A DNA stretch of 64,000 nucleotides from Candidatus Hinthialibacter antarcticus (GTDB taxonomy: Bacteria; Hinthialibacterota; Hinthialibacteria; Hinthialibacterales; Hinthialibacteraceae), in assembly GCA_030765645.1 (NCBI GenBank), contig JAVCCE010000059.1, positions 62,001-126,000 of the forward strand, given 5' to 3'. How positions within the stretch are numbered: position 1 is the stretch's first letter; every line of letters begins with the position of its first letter. Made by a program: the position numbers and the translations under genes. A model generated the notes under the pieces. It worked only from the letters and a program-made list of their open reading frames with translations. It did no database searches and was not told where the DNA came from. Of this stretch, positions 51,237-59,452 are shown in pieces.

Positions 51237-54041
51237 TTACATATAGACAAACAACATGCCATAGATAATGGCCCCGACCAAGGTCAGGCCGATGGTCAAG
51301 AACGATAGGCCAAAGATCCAGGAGCCTATCACCAACCAGCGCGGCGGCGGGCCGACGATGTAATCTTCCAGCACGCCTTCTTCAACCATTTGATCGTACT
51401 CACGCTTCCGCTCTTCTTTGAAATGTTCGATGGGAATGCGTCCGGTGAAGATGACCGGGTCCATCGGGAACACGCCCGGGCGGAAGTGCGTGTTGAAAAA
51501 GTGAATCGTGAAAATAAACGCAGAGGCCAAGAGCGCTTCGTCGCTGTGAATAATGGTCGCAACATTAATGAACCAACCGGGCAAAATACGCGTCGCCGTC
51601 ACGGGGAACCAAAGTATTAATCCCGTCGTCCCAATGATTGCGACGCCCCAGAATACGGCGAAGTAGTCAAATTTTTCCCAATACGTCCAACGCCCAAAGG
51701 TTGGACGGGGGCCAAGCCCGAGGAACCATTTCATGTTCGCGCCAAATTCACGCAGGTCTTGCAGGTTCGGCACCATCGAATAGTCCGCTGTAAAGAGGCC
51801 TTTGATGGTCATGCGTCCTGAAGCAAACAGGCGTCCTAACATGAACAGGTGCGTTCCAAAATAGGTGAACGTAATAATGGCGGCGAAGCGGTGAATGATG
51901 CCGGTCCAGTATGGGCCGCCCAATGCGCCGGATAGCCAGCCAAAGAACGCCACGTCAGGGAACTTCAAAGTCATGCCGGTCGCGGCCAGGCTCAGGAAAC
52001 TCACAATCACCATCAGGTGTAGGATGCTGTGAACGGGCCGGAAGCGGCGGACAAATTTTTGGTCAGAGCCGTATTTGATAATCGGCCCGCCATATTTCAA
52101 ATGATGAATGAGCGAGCGAATAAACCACAACAACGTATGTAAGCCAAAGAAGCCTAAAGTGCCGACCAATAAGGTCGTCATAAATAAGAACGAATAATAC
52201 AACGATGGATAGTTTTCTTTATCATGGTGGGTCGCATGAGTCAGGAACCCGGTGAACTTGCGGTGAGACCCGGGGTGGCATTCCTTGCAGGTGTCAATGA
52301 TGTTGTTGAAATGCAGCGACGAACGCGGATCGGAGGACGAGAAAATGCTGTGCGAGCCATGGCAATCATTGCAACGCGCCGCAACCGTATCTCCCAGTTT
52401 AGAGACTTTGCCGTGATAGGTTTCAAAATACGTTTCCGTTAACTCTTCATGGCAATGACCGCATTGCTGGATGATCTGCGTGCGGAAACTTGCCTCATCC
52501 GTTCGTTGCGCGGAGTGCGACTGGTGGCAATCGTGGCAAGTCGGCAATGGTTCATCAGTGGTGCTCACCAACGAACTGTGAATGCTCTGTTGGAAAGTCT
52601 CAAATATGCCCAAGTGGCATTTGCCGCAGGTTTCGGCTACATGCGCCGGGTTCACAGATGATTCGGGATCGTTCGCAGGCAACGCGAGGTGGGCCGTATG
52701 GCAATCGGAGCACATGGCGGTGACGGTCAAGCCGCTTTCCATCAGCCCCTTGCCGTGGATGCTCATGCTGTAACTTTCCTGAATGTGCACGGTTTCTGTA
52801 TTGCGCAGCGCAGCCGATTGGCCGTCGGCGTGGCATTGGCTGCACAATACGGGCACATTGCGCGAAAAGGTTTTTGAGGTGGAGTCTGTCTTGGGCAAAA
52901 TTTCATGATCGCCGTGGCAGAAGACGCAAGACGGCGCATCAGGATCGTTTCGTAGTTCTAATTGCCCATGAACGCTTTTTAGGTGCTTTTGGGCGTCTTC
53001 TTCATGGCAAATTGAGCAATCGACCGGCTGGCTGTCTTTGCAGACGGGCGTGTTGTCAGGATGAACGTCAAAGTGACAGCTTACGCAAGTCAGTTTTGAG
53101 TGGATCGAACGCTGCAGCGGATCGCGGTCGACAAACAAGTCAACGATCTCGCCATTCTCTTCTTTATGTAAGCGATCATCTTTGTGGCAGGTCATGCAGG
53201 TCTCATCGCTGATGCGCGGGCCGTCGTCGTAATAGACGCGTCGTATCTGGTGCGGCTGGTGGCAGTCGATACAGACCGGCAGTTTGTCTGCTTCTTGTTG
53301 CCACAGACGGCCTTCGATGACTTTCTCGTGAACGCGCTCAATTTGCCCGTGGCAGGTCATGCAGGTTGAAGACAAATTGGCGATGTTGATTTTAGAATTG
53401 GGATTTTGATGAGGCAGGATGTCGTGCGTCCCGTGGCAACTGGTGCAAACGGCGGAAACCGTTAGCCCCCGGCGCAACAACCCTTCGCCGTGAATCGACA
53501 TCGAATAATTGGAGACGACGTTGTGCTGGTGCAGTTCATGCGTCTCCGTCATCGGCGTGCCTTCTTTATGGCACTGCCCGCAGGTCGAGGGAATATTAAA
53601 AATGTATGTTTTTGATTCTGGGTCCGTGGGCGGCAGCACATCGTGTTTGCCGTGGCAGGTGAAGCATTTTGGCGCCAGCGCATCTTTACGTTCGAGCGCA
53701 GCGACGCCGTGGACGCTTTTTGCAAAGACTTCTAACTGGTCATCGTGGCAGGTAGAGCATTCAACTTTTTTGAGTTCAAATTCGTGTGGAAACTCTTCGA
53801 TATCGTCATGGCAGTCAATGCAGGCAAAGCCGCCGTGGATGGATTTTTCAAACTTGGCGTAATCGACAAAAACAGAAACTTCGCGGTCATCAATTTCGCC
53901 GGTAATGTCTTCTTCGCCGTGACATTCTATACACGATTGGTTGTCATCAATTTCCTGACAAAACGCTGGAATCGTAAAAAACAGAATAAAGAGAGAAATT
54001 AAAGTGGAGCGATGTATGTTTGTTGTTGTGAAGCGATGCAT
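51237..54041 (-). CDS. 19-heme cytochrome c fused to cytochrome b-type membrane domain
   Basis: 934 residues. Signal peptide about 1-28; nineteen CxxCH sites. Two eight-heme units repeat with the same spacing: sites start at 37, 74, 95, 126, 154, 199, 227, 257 and again at 282, 319, 342, 372, 400, 444, 472, 502, an offset of 245-247. A third partial unit has sites at 527, 557 and 585. YSMSIHGEGLLRRGLTVSAV in unit 1 matches YSMSIHGKGLMESGLTVTAM in unit 2. The membrane domain (about 615-850 plus a last helix near 905-930) is cytochrome b561/FdnI-like. ATG 54041 is set by GAGGTG just upstream; in-frame GTG 54047 is an alternative. First gene of the leftward operon. Confidence 0.9.
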   Translation of the reverse strand: MHRFTTTNIHRSTLISLFILFFTIPAFCQEIDDNQSCIECHGEEDITGEIDDREVSVFVDYAKFEKSIHGGFACIDCHDDIEEFPHEFELKKVECSTCHDDQLEVFAKSVHGVAALERKDALAPKCFTCHGKHDVLPPTDPESKTYIFNIPSTCGQCHKEGTPMTETHELHQHNVVSNYSMSIHGEGLLRRGLTVSAVCTSCHGTHDILPHQNPNSKINIANLSSTCMTCHGQIERVHEKVIEGRLWQQEADKLPVCIDCHQPHQIRRVYYDDGPRISDETCMTCHKDDRLHKEENGEIVDLFVDRDPLQRSIHSKLTCVSCHFDVHPDNTPVCKDSQPVDCSICHEEDAQKHLKSVHGQLELRNDPDAPSCVFCHGDHEILPKTDSTSKTFSRNVPVLCSQCHADGQSAALRNTETVHIQESYSMSIHGKGLMESGLTVTAMCSDCHTAHLALPANDPESSVNPAHVAETCGKCHLGIFETFQQSIHSSLVSTTDEPLPTCHDCHQSHSAQRTDEASFRTQIIQQCGHCHEELTETYFETYHGKVSKLGDTVAARCNDCHGSHSIFSSSDPRSSLHFNNIIDTCKECHPGSHRKFTGFLTHATHHDKENYPSLYYSFLFMTTLLVGTLGFFGLHTLLWFIRSLIHHLKYGGPIIKYGSDQKFVRRFRPVHSILHLMVIVSFLSLAATGMTLKFPDVAFFGWLSGALGGPYWTGIIHRFAAIITFTYFGTHLFMLGRLFASGRMTIKGLFTADYSMVPNLQDLREFGANMKWFLGLGPRPTFGRWTYWEKFDYFAVFWGVAIIGTTGLILWFPVTATRILPGWFINVATIIHSDEALLASAFIFTIHFFNTHFRPGVFPMDPVIFTGRIPIEHFKEERKREYDQMVEEGVLEDYIVGPPPRWLVIGSWIFGLSFLTIGLTLVGAIIYGMLFVYM

Positions 54042-54405
54042 GTCCACCTCGGTGTGTAGTTCTCAACAATGCGTTTACTTTAAGAGTATATTCCTATTTA
54101 GCTAAGAAAGTAAACGGTGCAATCAGGTTTTTGGTCAATCTTTACAGTCAAATCAGGTTGCGCCGTTTAATCAATAAAATTTAAATTTATTAATTTGATA
54201 AATAATAATATATATAAAGTTTATAAACTATTTTTTGGGAACAAATTAACTTTCTATTCCGATTAAACCATAGAAATGAAAAAAAATCACAAAAATTTGA
54301 ATTAAGATATTGCCAAAACGAAGGACAATGTGTTAGATATATTCATTGCTGTTTAGCTATCAAGCGATTCAGCCTATATAACGCTTCATCTTTGGGTATT
54401 TCGGA
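54042..54405. promoter_or_regulatory. 364-base divergent control region between the two cytochrome operons
   Basis: AT-rich and full of repeats: GTTTACTTT (54073-54081) with AAAGTAAAC (54107-54115); TAAACGGTGCAA (54111-54122) with TTGCGCCGTTTA (54158-54169), one mismatch; direct repeats AATCAGGTT at 54121 and 54151, 30 bases apart; and the ArsR-type words ATTTAGCTAA (54096-54105) and TTTAGCTAT (54352-54360). No reading frame fits. It must hold the promoters of both operons. Confidence 0.65.
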
Positions 54406-56277
54406 ATGGTACGTAACATCTTGCTTGCTGCTTCATTGTTCGTCGCTTTATGCGTTGCTCCACAGGCGTACGCGCTGGTGGAAATACTTCCCATATCTCC
54501 ACGAATTGTTGACCAGGCGGACGACGACTTCTTTGACGTTACATCCTCTGGCATTCCGATTGTCAGTTTGGGATCCAAAGCGTTTCTTCAAGTTTCCGCC
54601 GATGAAGCGCTGACCGGAATTTCCTGGACTTTTTCCAGCAAGCCCGCTGGCTCAAATACATCCTTCTTAAACGGAACTTCTACGCTAACCGCTCTCATTC
54701 CAGATGTCGTTGGCATCTATGAAGTGCGGGTAAGCGCGACCCTGGCATCCGGCGAGGCCTTGAATGACGCTGTCAGTATTGTTGCCGGAACCTTTGAGGG
54801 CGTCGGCAATTTAAATGGCGCCGCTGGTTTTCCCCATTGCGCGGTTTGCCATCCAGCTAACGCCGACGAATGGCTAGACACAACCCACGCGACAATTCTC
54901 TCGTCTCATTTAAATGGGATGAAATCCGGTCAGTATGACGAATCATGCTTTGAGTGTCACTCGTTGGGGTATCGTCCTGGCGCGTTACCGCCCAATGGCG
55001 GTTTTGACGACGCCGCCTCAGCAGAGGGCGTTGAAGTCGGCGATTTGGCCGACCAGGTCAACTTGGCGTTTGAAGTGAATCACGATAATGATCCCGATAA
55101 CGATGTCGCTTTCTGGGAAGAATTAAGCCCGGCCCTTCGCGCCGAATCAAACGTGCAGTGCGAAATGTGCCACGGCCCCGGCAGCCAACACCGAGGCGTT
55201 AAACAAGGTATCTTTAAGCCTTGGAACTCCAACTCCTGTAATCAATGCCATGATTCAATGGGCTTCGATGGTCATCCATACTCGCATGACTCATCAGGTC
55301 ATTCCAAAGTTATTAGCACTTTTGCCAGTGACCCCGCCCGGCTTCAAACGTCGTGCGCGAAATGTCACTCCTCCGAAGGTTTTGTGACTTTGGCTGTTGA
55401 CGGCGGGACGGTGGATGATCTGGATGCTGGTATTGCACCTCACGGCGTGACCTGTGTGGCCTGCCATGATCCGCATGATGCGGCGCTGCCCAGTCAATTG
55501 CGCTTGAGCGGCGACGTTGTGTTAGAGAGCGGCCATACATACAGCGGCGGCAAGGGCGGGTTATGCGCCAGTTGCCACGACTCGCGTATTAGTTCCGACC
55601 TGTTAGCGTATATCGAAACCAGTACGCGCGGGCCGCACCACGGTACCCAAGCCGACGTGATGTTGGGCGTGAATGCGTGGGACTTCGGTGCGCCGTTCGT
55701 CAGCACGGAATCTGTACATAATGAAGTTGTCGAAGATACCTGCGTCGCTTGCCACATGGCGACTGTACCCGACAATGGCTGGACGCAAGAGCAGGGGACA
55801 GTGCTCGGCGGTCACAGTTTCGCCGTCGTGAATGCTGAAATGGGCATTGATAATCATGGCAACGCTTGCCTGTCTTGCCACTTGACCATGACGGATGTTG
55901 ATCGGTTGTTGCCTGAATCAGGCCAGGATTATGACGGCAATGGCGTCAAAGAAGGCATCCAAACCGAGATCAAAGGTTTGATGGCGGCGACGGCGGCCAA
56001 ATTACAAGAACGCTATCCAGACGTAACCCTCAATGACGATTTATCGCTGAACGTTCCGTCTGCGGTATTCGCGCTGTTGACTTTTGATGAAAAGGCGGTC
56101 ATTCACAACTACCGCTTGATGCACAACGACGGCAGTTACGGCGTTCACAATGCGCGTTTCACCGTTGAAGTCTTACAGAAATCATATAGCGCTTTGGTGG
56201 AGACTGGCTTCGCGTCTGATTTCCCCACGGCGTTTACTGTTGGTTCAGTGAACGTTATAGACTGGCCATCATACTAA
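54406..56277 (+). CDS. Exported nine-heme cytochrome c with N-terminal beta domain
   Basis: 623 residues. Signal peptide about 1-23, a beta-sandwich of Ig/PKD type (about 25-130, GISWTFSSKPAGSNTSF), then nine CxxCH sites: CAVCH, CFECH, CEMCH, CNQCH, CAKCH, CVACH, CASCH, CVACH, CLSCH. The C-terminal 130 residues are heme-free and helical. FECHSLGY and QCEMCHGPGSQH match the c554-type modules of the next gene. The Ig-like domain suggests a place outside the outer membrane or contact with a surface partner. First gene of a four-gene rightward operon. ATG 54406 has only a weak ribosome binding site. Confidence 0.84.
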   Translation: MVRNILLAASLFVALCVAPQAYALVEILPISPRIVDQADDDFFDVTSSGIPIVSLGSKAFLQVSADEALTGISWTFSSKPAGSNTSFLNGTSTLTALIPDVVGIYEVRVSATLASGEALNDAVSIVAGTFEGVGNLNGAAGFPHCAVCHPANADEWLDTTHATILSSHLNGMKSGQYDESCFECHSLGYRPGALPPNGGFDDAASAEGVEVGDLADQVNLAFEVNHDNDPDNDVAFWEELSPALRAESNVQCEMCHGPGSQHRGVKQGIFKPWNSNSCNQCHDSMGFDGHPYSHDSSGHSKVISTFASDPARLQTSCAKCHSSEGFVTLAVDGGTVDDLDAGIAPHGVTCVACHDPHDAALPSQLRLSGDVVLESGHTYSGGKGGLCASCHDSRISSDLLAYIETSTRGPHHGTQADVMLGVNAWDFGAPFVSTESVHNEVVEDTCVACHMATVPDNGWTQEQGTVLGGHSFAVVNAEMGIDNHGNACLSCHLTMTDVDRLLPESGQDYDGNGVKEGIQTEIKGLMAATAAKLQERYPDVTLNDDLSLNVPSAVFALLTFDEKAVIHNYRLMHNDGSYGVHNARFTVEVLQKSYSALVETGFASDFPTAFTVGSVNVIDWPSY

Positions 56278-56303
56278 TTTGTTCAACCTAAGGAGTATGC
56301 ATC

Positions 56304-56870
56304 ATGAAGAAAATTATCTTGCTCGCATGTTGTTTGACCGCCATTGGACTGATGCTTCTTCCGTCGCAAGTCACCGTTAGCGACGAAGAAGAAATTGAAT
56401 TCGTCGGCGCGGCGAAATGTAAAATGTGCCACAATCGCGCCAGCAGCGGCAAATTTCACGACGACTGGTCAGAAAACAAACACGCAAAAGCCTTTGATTT
56501 GTTAAAAGGCGATGAACAAAAGAACCCAGAATGTCTCGCCTGCCACACCACCGGCTATGGAAAGCCCGGCGGATTTGTGAGCCTGGAAGAAACCCCCAAA
56601 TTAGCAGGCGTTCAATGTGAAATGTGCCACGGCCCCGGAGGCAAGCACTATAAATCAAAAAAAGATAATGTGATTGCTCACGCTTGGGAGCCGGAAGCCA
56701 AGACCTGCGAAAAATGCCATAACGACAAAAGCCCCGACTGGGACCCTGAACGCTACGAAAAAGACGGCAAAAAAGGCGGCTTCATTTATGATGTCGCTGT
56801 AAAAAAATCCAACCATAACGCAGTGTTTGAAGCATTGGGCAAAAAGCCTACAAAGACGGGCGATCTGTAA
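56304..56870 (+). CDS. Tetraheme cytochrome c554-like electron carrier
   Basis: 188 residues, signal peptide about 1-24. Four CxxCH sites: CKMCH, CLACH, CEMCH, CEKCH, in the c554 order (KCKMCHNRASSG, ECLACHTTGYGKPGG, QCEMCHGPGGKHY). A small periplasmic shuttle of this kind can link the inner-membrane complex to an outer-membrane conduit. ATG 56304 has AAGGAG upstream; it lies 26 bases after the nine-heme gene. Confidence 0.86.
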   Translation: MKKIILLACCLTAIGLMLLPSQVTVSDEEEIEFVGAAKCKMCHNRASSGKFHDDWSENKHAKAFDLLKGDEQKNPECLACHTTGYGKPGGFVSLEETPKLAGVQCEMCHGPGGKHYKSKKDNVIAHAWEPEAKTCEKCHNDKSPDWDPERYEKDGKKGGFIYDVAVKKSNHNAVFEALGKKPTKTGDL

Positions 56871-56900
56871 GATACAACAAAGGACAATGGCGCAGCCGGT

Positions 56901-58280
56901 ATGAACATCACGATATCCCGATTCTTTCTAAGCATTCTTCTTCTCGGCGCGGCGGGGGCGGTCTCGTTTCCTGCCGACGCCGCAGATGCTGACGCGGACG
57001 TTGAAAGCGCGACCCACTCGTTTTCAGCGATGAAAATAAAAGGCAGCCTCAACAGTTCCTATTATTTTCGTAGCAGCGATGGAGAAGATGACAACGATTT
57101 GTATACATACCTCTCCATGCAATTCGATGACATCGTCGAAGACCACATGGACGGCGCCTTCTCGCTTTTCTGGCATTATGACCTGGACGGCGAAACCGGC
57201 GGCAGCTATGCGTATGATCCGTTTCTCGACATTGACCAAGCCTCCAGCCGCGAGTTTCGCGCCTACACAGGCTACGTCAAATTGAAAGAACTCGGTTTTG
57301 AAAGCAGTTGGTTGCGCCTTGGCCGCCAGGTGTTGGAAGAAATCGACTACGCTCACTTCGACGGCGCGACCTATGGGTTCTCGCCGATGGAGAAATTAGA
57401 AATCCAATTCTTCGGCGGCGCTCCGGTCACATTCTATTCCGGCAGCGGCGGCGATGCGTTTTATGGAACCAACATCGACTACCGCTTTTCCGAGCGGCTG
57501 CGTGTCGCGGGGCGGTATTACCGTTATGATTCCGATCCCTTCCAGGATGACATCGCTGAAATTGAAATCTGGAACCAAGTCACCTCATGGTTAATGACCC
57601 ACGATAAATTTTCCTTGTTAGACGGAGAGCCGTACTTGCTCGAAGATAATGTCTACGCCCGCTTCGAGGCGATTGATTTAGACGTGTTCTTCAAATGGCT
57701 GACGTTATTTGACCATGTTGAAGATCACACCGTTAATTTCAATCCCTATTTTCCATTGTTAAATGGATACGAACCGTTTAACTATATTTCGTTGTACGGT
57801 ATCAAAGGGCTGGGCAAATATTTGAGTGTTTCAGGCGGGGTTGATTATCGCGCCGCTGACGAAGGAACCGACGTCGAAGAGTATAATAATCGCGATTACG
57901 TTCGCGGAACGGTCGGCGTTGAAGTGTACCCGACCGAACAACTCACCATCAGCGCAAACGCAGAGTTTTGGCGCGCCGATCCCGACGACGAGTTCACCGG
58001 TTTCTCAGGTGAAGTTGAATATAAGCCAAACAAAAAATGGACGCTGGCCGCCGGGGCGGAATATGGCGAATACGTTCAAGAATATCGCGACGAGTTTTTG
58101 TTGTTCTTCGGCGAGTCGCGGGTATTCCGTATCAGTCCCGATGTGATTACCTACTACGCCAGCGTCAAATGGCAGCCGACCAACCGGGTTTATACCAAGG
58201 CGTCGTTTGAGATTGAAGACAGCGATTATGAGGACGACGAATGGTACGCCTTACGGTTGCAAGCAGGGGTGACGTTTTAA
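56901..58280 (+). CDS. Outer-membrane beta-barrel, candidate porin of a porin-cytochrome complex
   Basis: 459 residues. Signal peptide about 1-27. The rest is alternating polar/aromatic strands with short acidic turns (KIKGSLNSSYYFRSSDGEDD, GAFSLFWHYDLDG, TISANAEFWRADPDDE), and the chain ends in GVTF, a C-terminal aromatic residue as expected of barrel proteins recognised by the BAM machinery. It has no CxxC. Flanked by tetraheme and 11-heme genes, it is in the place of the porin in MtrB- or OmbB-type conduits, but I do not recognise either family in its sequence. It starts 30 bases after the tetraheme gene. Confidence 0.72.
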   Translation: MNITISRFFLSILLLGAAGAVSFPADAADADADVESATHSFSAMKIKGSLNSSYYFRSSDGEDDNDLYTYLSMQFDDIVEDHMDGAFSLFWHYDLDGETGGSYAYDPFLDIDQASSREFRAYTGYVKLKELGFESSWLRLGRQVLEEIDYAHFDGATYGFSPMEKLEIQFFGGAPVTFYSGSGGDAFYGTNIDYRFSERLRVAGRYYRYDSDPFQDDIAEIEIWNQVTSWLMTHDKFSLLDGEPYLLEDNVYARFEAIDLDVFFKWLTLFDHVEDHTVNFNPYFPLLNGYEPFNYISLYGIKGLGKYLSVSGGVDYRAADEGTDVEEYNNRDYVRGTVGVEVYPTEQLTISANAEFWRADPDDEFTGFSGEVEYKPNKKWTLAAGAEYGEYVQEYRDEFLLFFGESRVFRISPDVITYYASVKWQPTNRVYTKASFEIEDSDYEDDEWYALRLQAGVTF

Positions 58281-58282
58281 TT

Positions 58283-59245
58283 ATGATGAATAACGCCATT
58301 CGTAACTATATAACGCCGTTCGTAATTGTTCTTGCTGGTTTGTGGATCGCCGGGTGCGACCCCGCTGAGACGCCGCAGAATTTTCCTCACGGTCCGCACA
58401 TTGAGCAAGAGATCGAATGCGACGCCTGCCACTCAATCGAGCCGGAAGGCATCACCATGCCGGCGGTCGAGACATGCACCATGTGTCACGATATTGAAGA
58501 AGACGAAGCCTATAATCGTTGCAAGGAATGCCATGACAAAGTCGGCTTCCATTTGACCAATGACAAGACGGAACTTCTGGTCAGTCATCAGGATGAGTTC
58601 GATTCCAGCATTCCTGATGCGATTAAAGAATTGCAGTATCAACACGCAGAACTTTGGGAAGATTCTTCCGAATGTTTGCTGTGTCACGGCAACTTAACGA
58701 ATGCGAAAGGCTCGTCTGTCGACAACATTCCCAGTATGGAAGTTGCGATGGCAGTGCATGACGCAAAAGGTTTCTCAAATGATTGCCAGATGTGCCATAG
58801 TGAAATCAATGAGTGGACGGCCCCGGCGAATCACGACTCATCCTGGGACCGCATCCACGGACAGTTCGCAATTATTCAAGGCAAGCAAGACTGCTTGATG
58901 TGCCACCAGGAGTCCACTTGCCAAACCTGTCATTCGCTCGAAAAACCGCGCAACCACACATCGTTGTTCCGTCATAAGACGCACGGCGTGTTGGCGTCGT
59001 TTGATCGCGGCAAGTGCATGACATGCCACCGCAGCGATGAATGCACCGTTTGTCACCAATCCAGCGCTGATCCAATTCCAGCGGCGTCATACCACACGCC
59101 AGACGCTTCATGCCTGTCCTGCCATAGTCCTATGGCGTCACAAGGGCCGGCTCCAAGACCGCCGCAGCGCTTCTTTAAGCCGATGCCGCACCGTATGATG
59201 ATGGGGCTGACCGCAAGTAAGTGTCTGGAATGTCACATGTTCTAA
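58283..59245 (+). CDS. 11-heme cytochrome c lipoprotein
   Basis: 320 residues. The signal peptide ends in a lipobox, GLWIAGC (Cys at about 25), so it is a lipoprotein. Eleven CxxCH sites follow: CDACH, CTMCH, CKECH, CLLCH, CQMCH, CLMCH, CQTCH, CMTCH, CTVCH, CLSCH, CLECH, the last only two residues from the stop. Very high heme density (one per 27 residues) fits a molecular wire set in or beside the barrel encoded just upstream. ATG 58283 (or 58286) lies two bases after the barrel stop; the frame is open from 58241. Last gene of the operon. Confidence 0.87.
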   Translation: MMNNAIRNYITPFVIVLAGLWIAGCDPAETPQNFPHGPHIEQEIECDACHSIEPEGITMPAVETCTMCHDIEEDEAYNRCKECHDKVGFHLTNDKTELLVSHQDEFDSSIPDAIKELQYQHAELWEDSSECLLCHGNLTNAKGSSVDNIPSMEVAMAVHDAKGFSNDCQMCHSEINEWTAPANHDSSWDRIHGQFAIIQGKQDCLMCHQESTCQTCHSLEKPRNHTSLFRHKTHGVLASFDRGKCMTCHRSDECTVCHQSSADPIPAASYHTPDASCLSCHSPMASQGPAPRPPQRFFKPMPHRMMMGLTASKCLECHMF

Positions 59246-59452
59246 TGGGATTTCCGCGAGAGGAAACGACAGCGTTTCTATATTTCTTATTGTAGAGTCT
59301 TATGCCAAAAAAAAGATGAGATTGGCTGGACATAAGTTGACTTTTCTAGTACCCTTATACCAAGTTTCATAAGATTGTCGGTGAATTCCGCAATCGAAGA
59401 CACAACATTTTTGTACGATATCACCAACGACATTTCATAACTTGATTCGCTT

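Noticed and set aside
51237-54041. The 19-heme gene as two genes joined by a sequencing error
   Set aside because: The frame is continuous, the two eight-heme units have matching spacing, and there is no start signal or ribosome binding site at the unit boundary; a true duplication explains it better.
58241-58282. A start of the 11-heme lipoprotein at 58241, inside the barrel gene
   Set aside because: The lipoprotein signal sequence begins at 58283-58286; the extra 14 residues would sit before a normal signal peptide and have no ribosome binding site.
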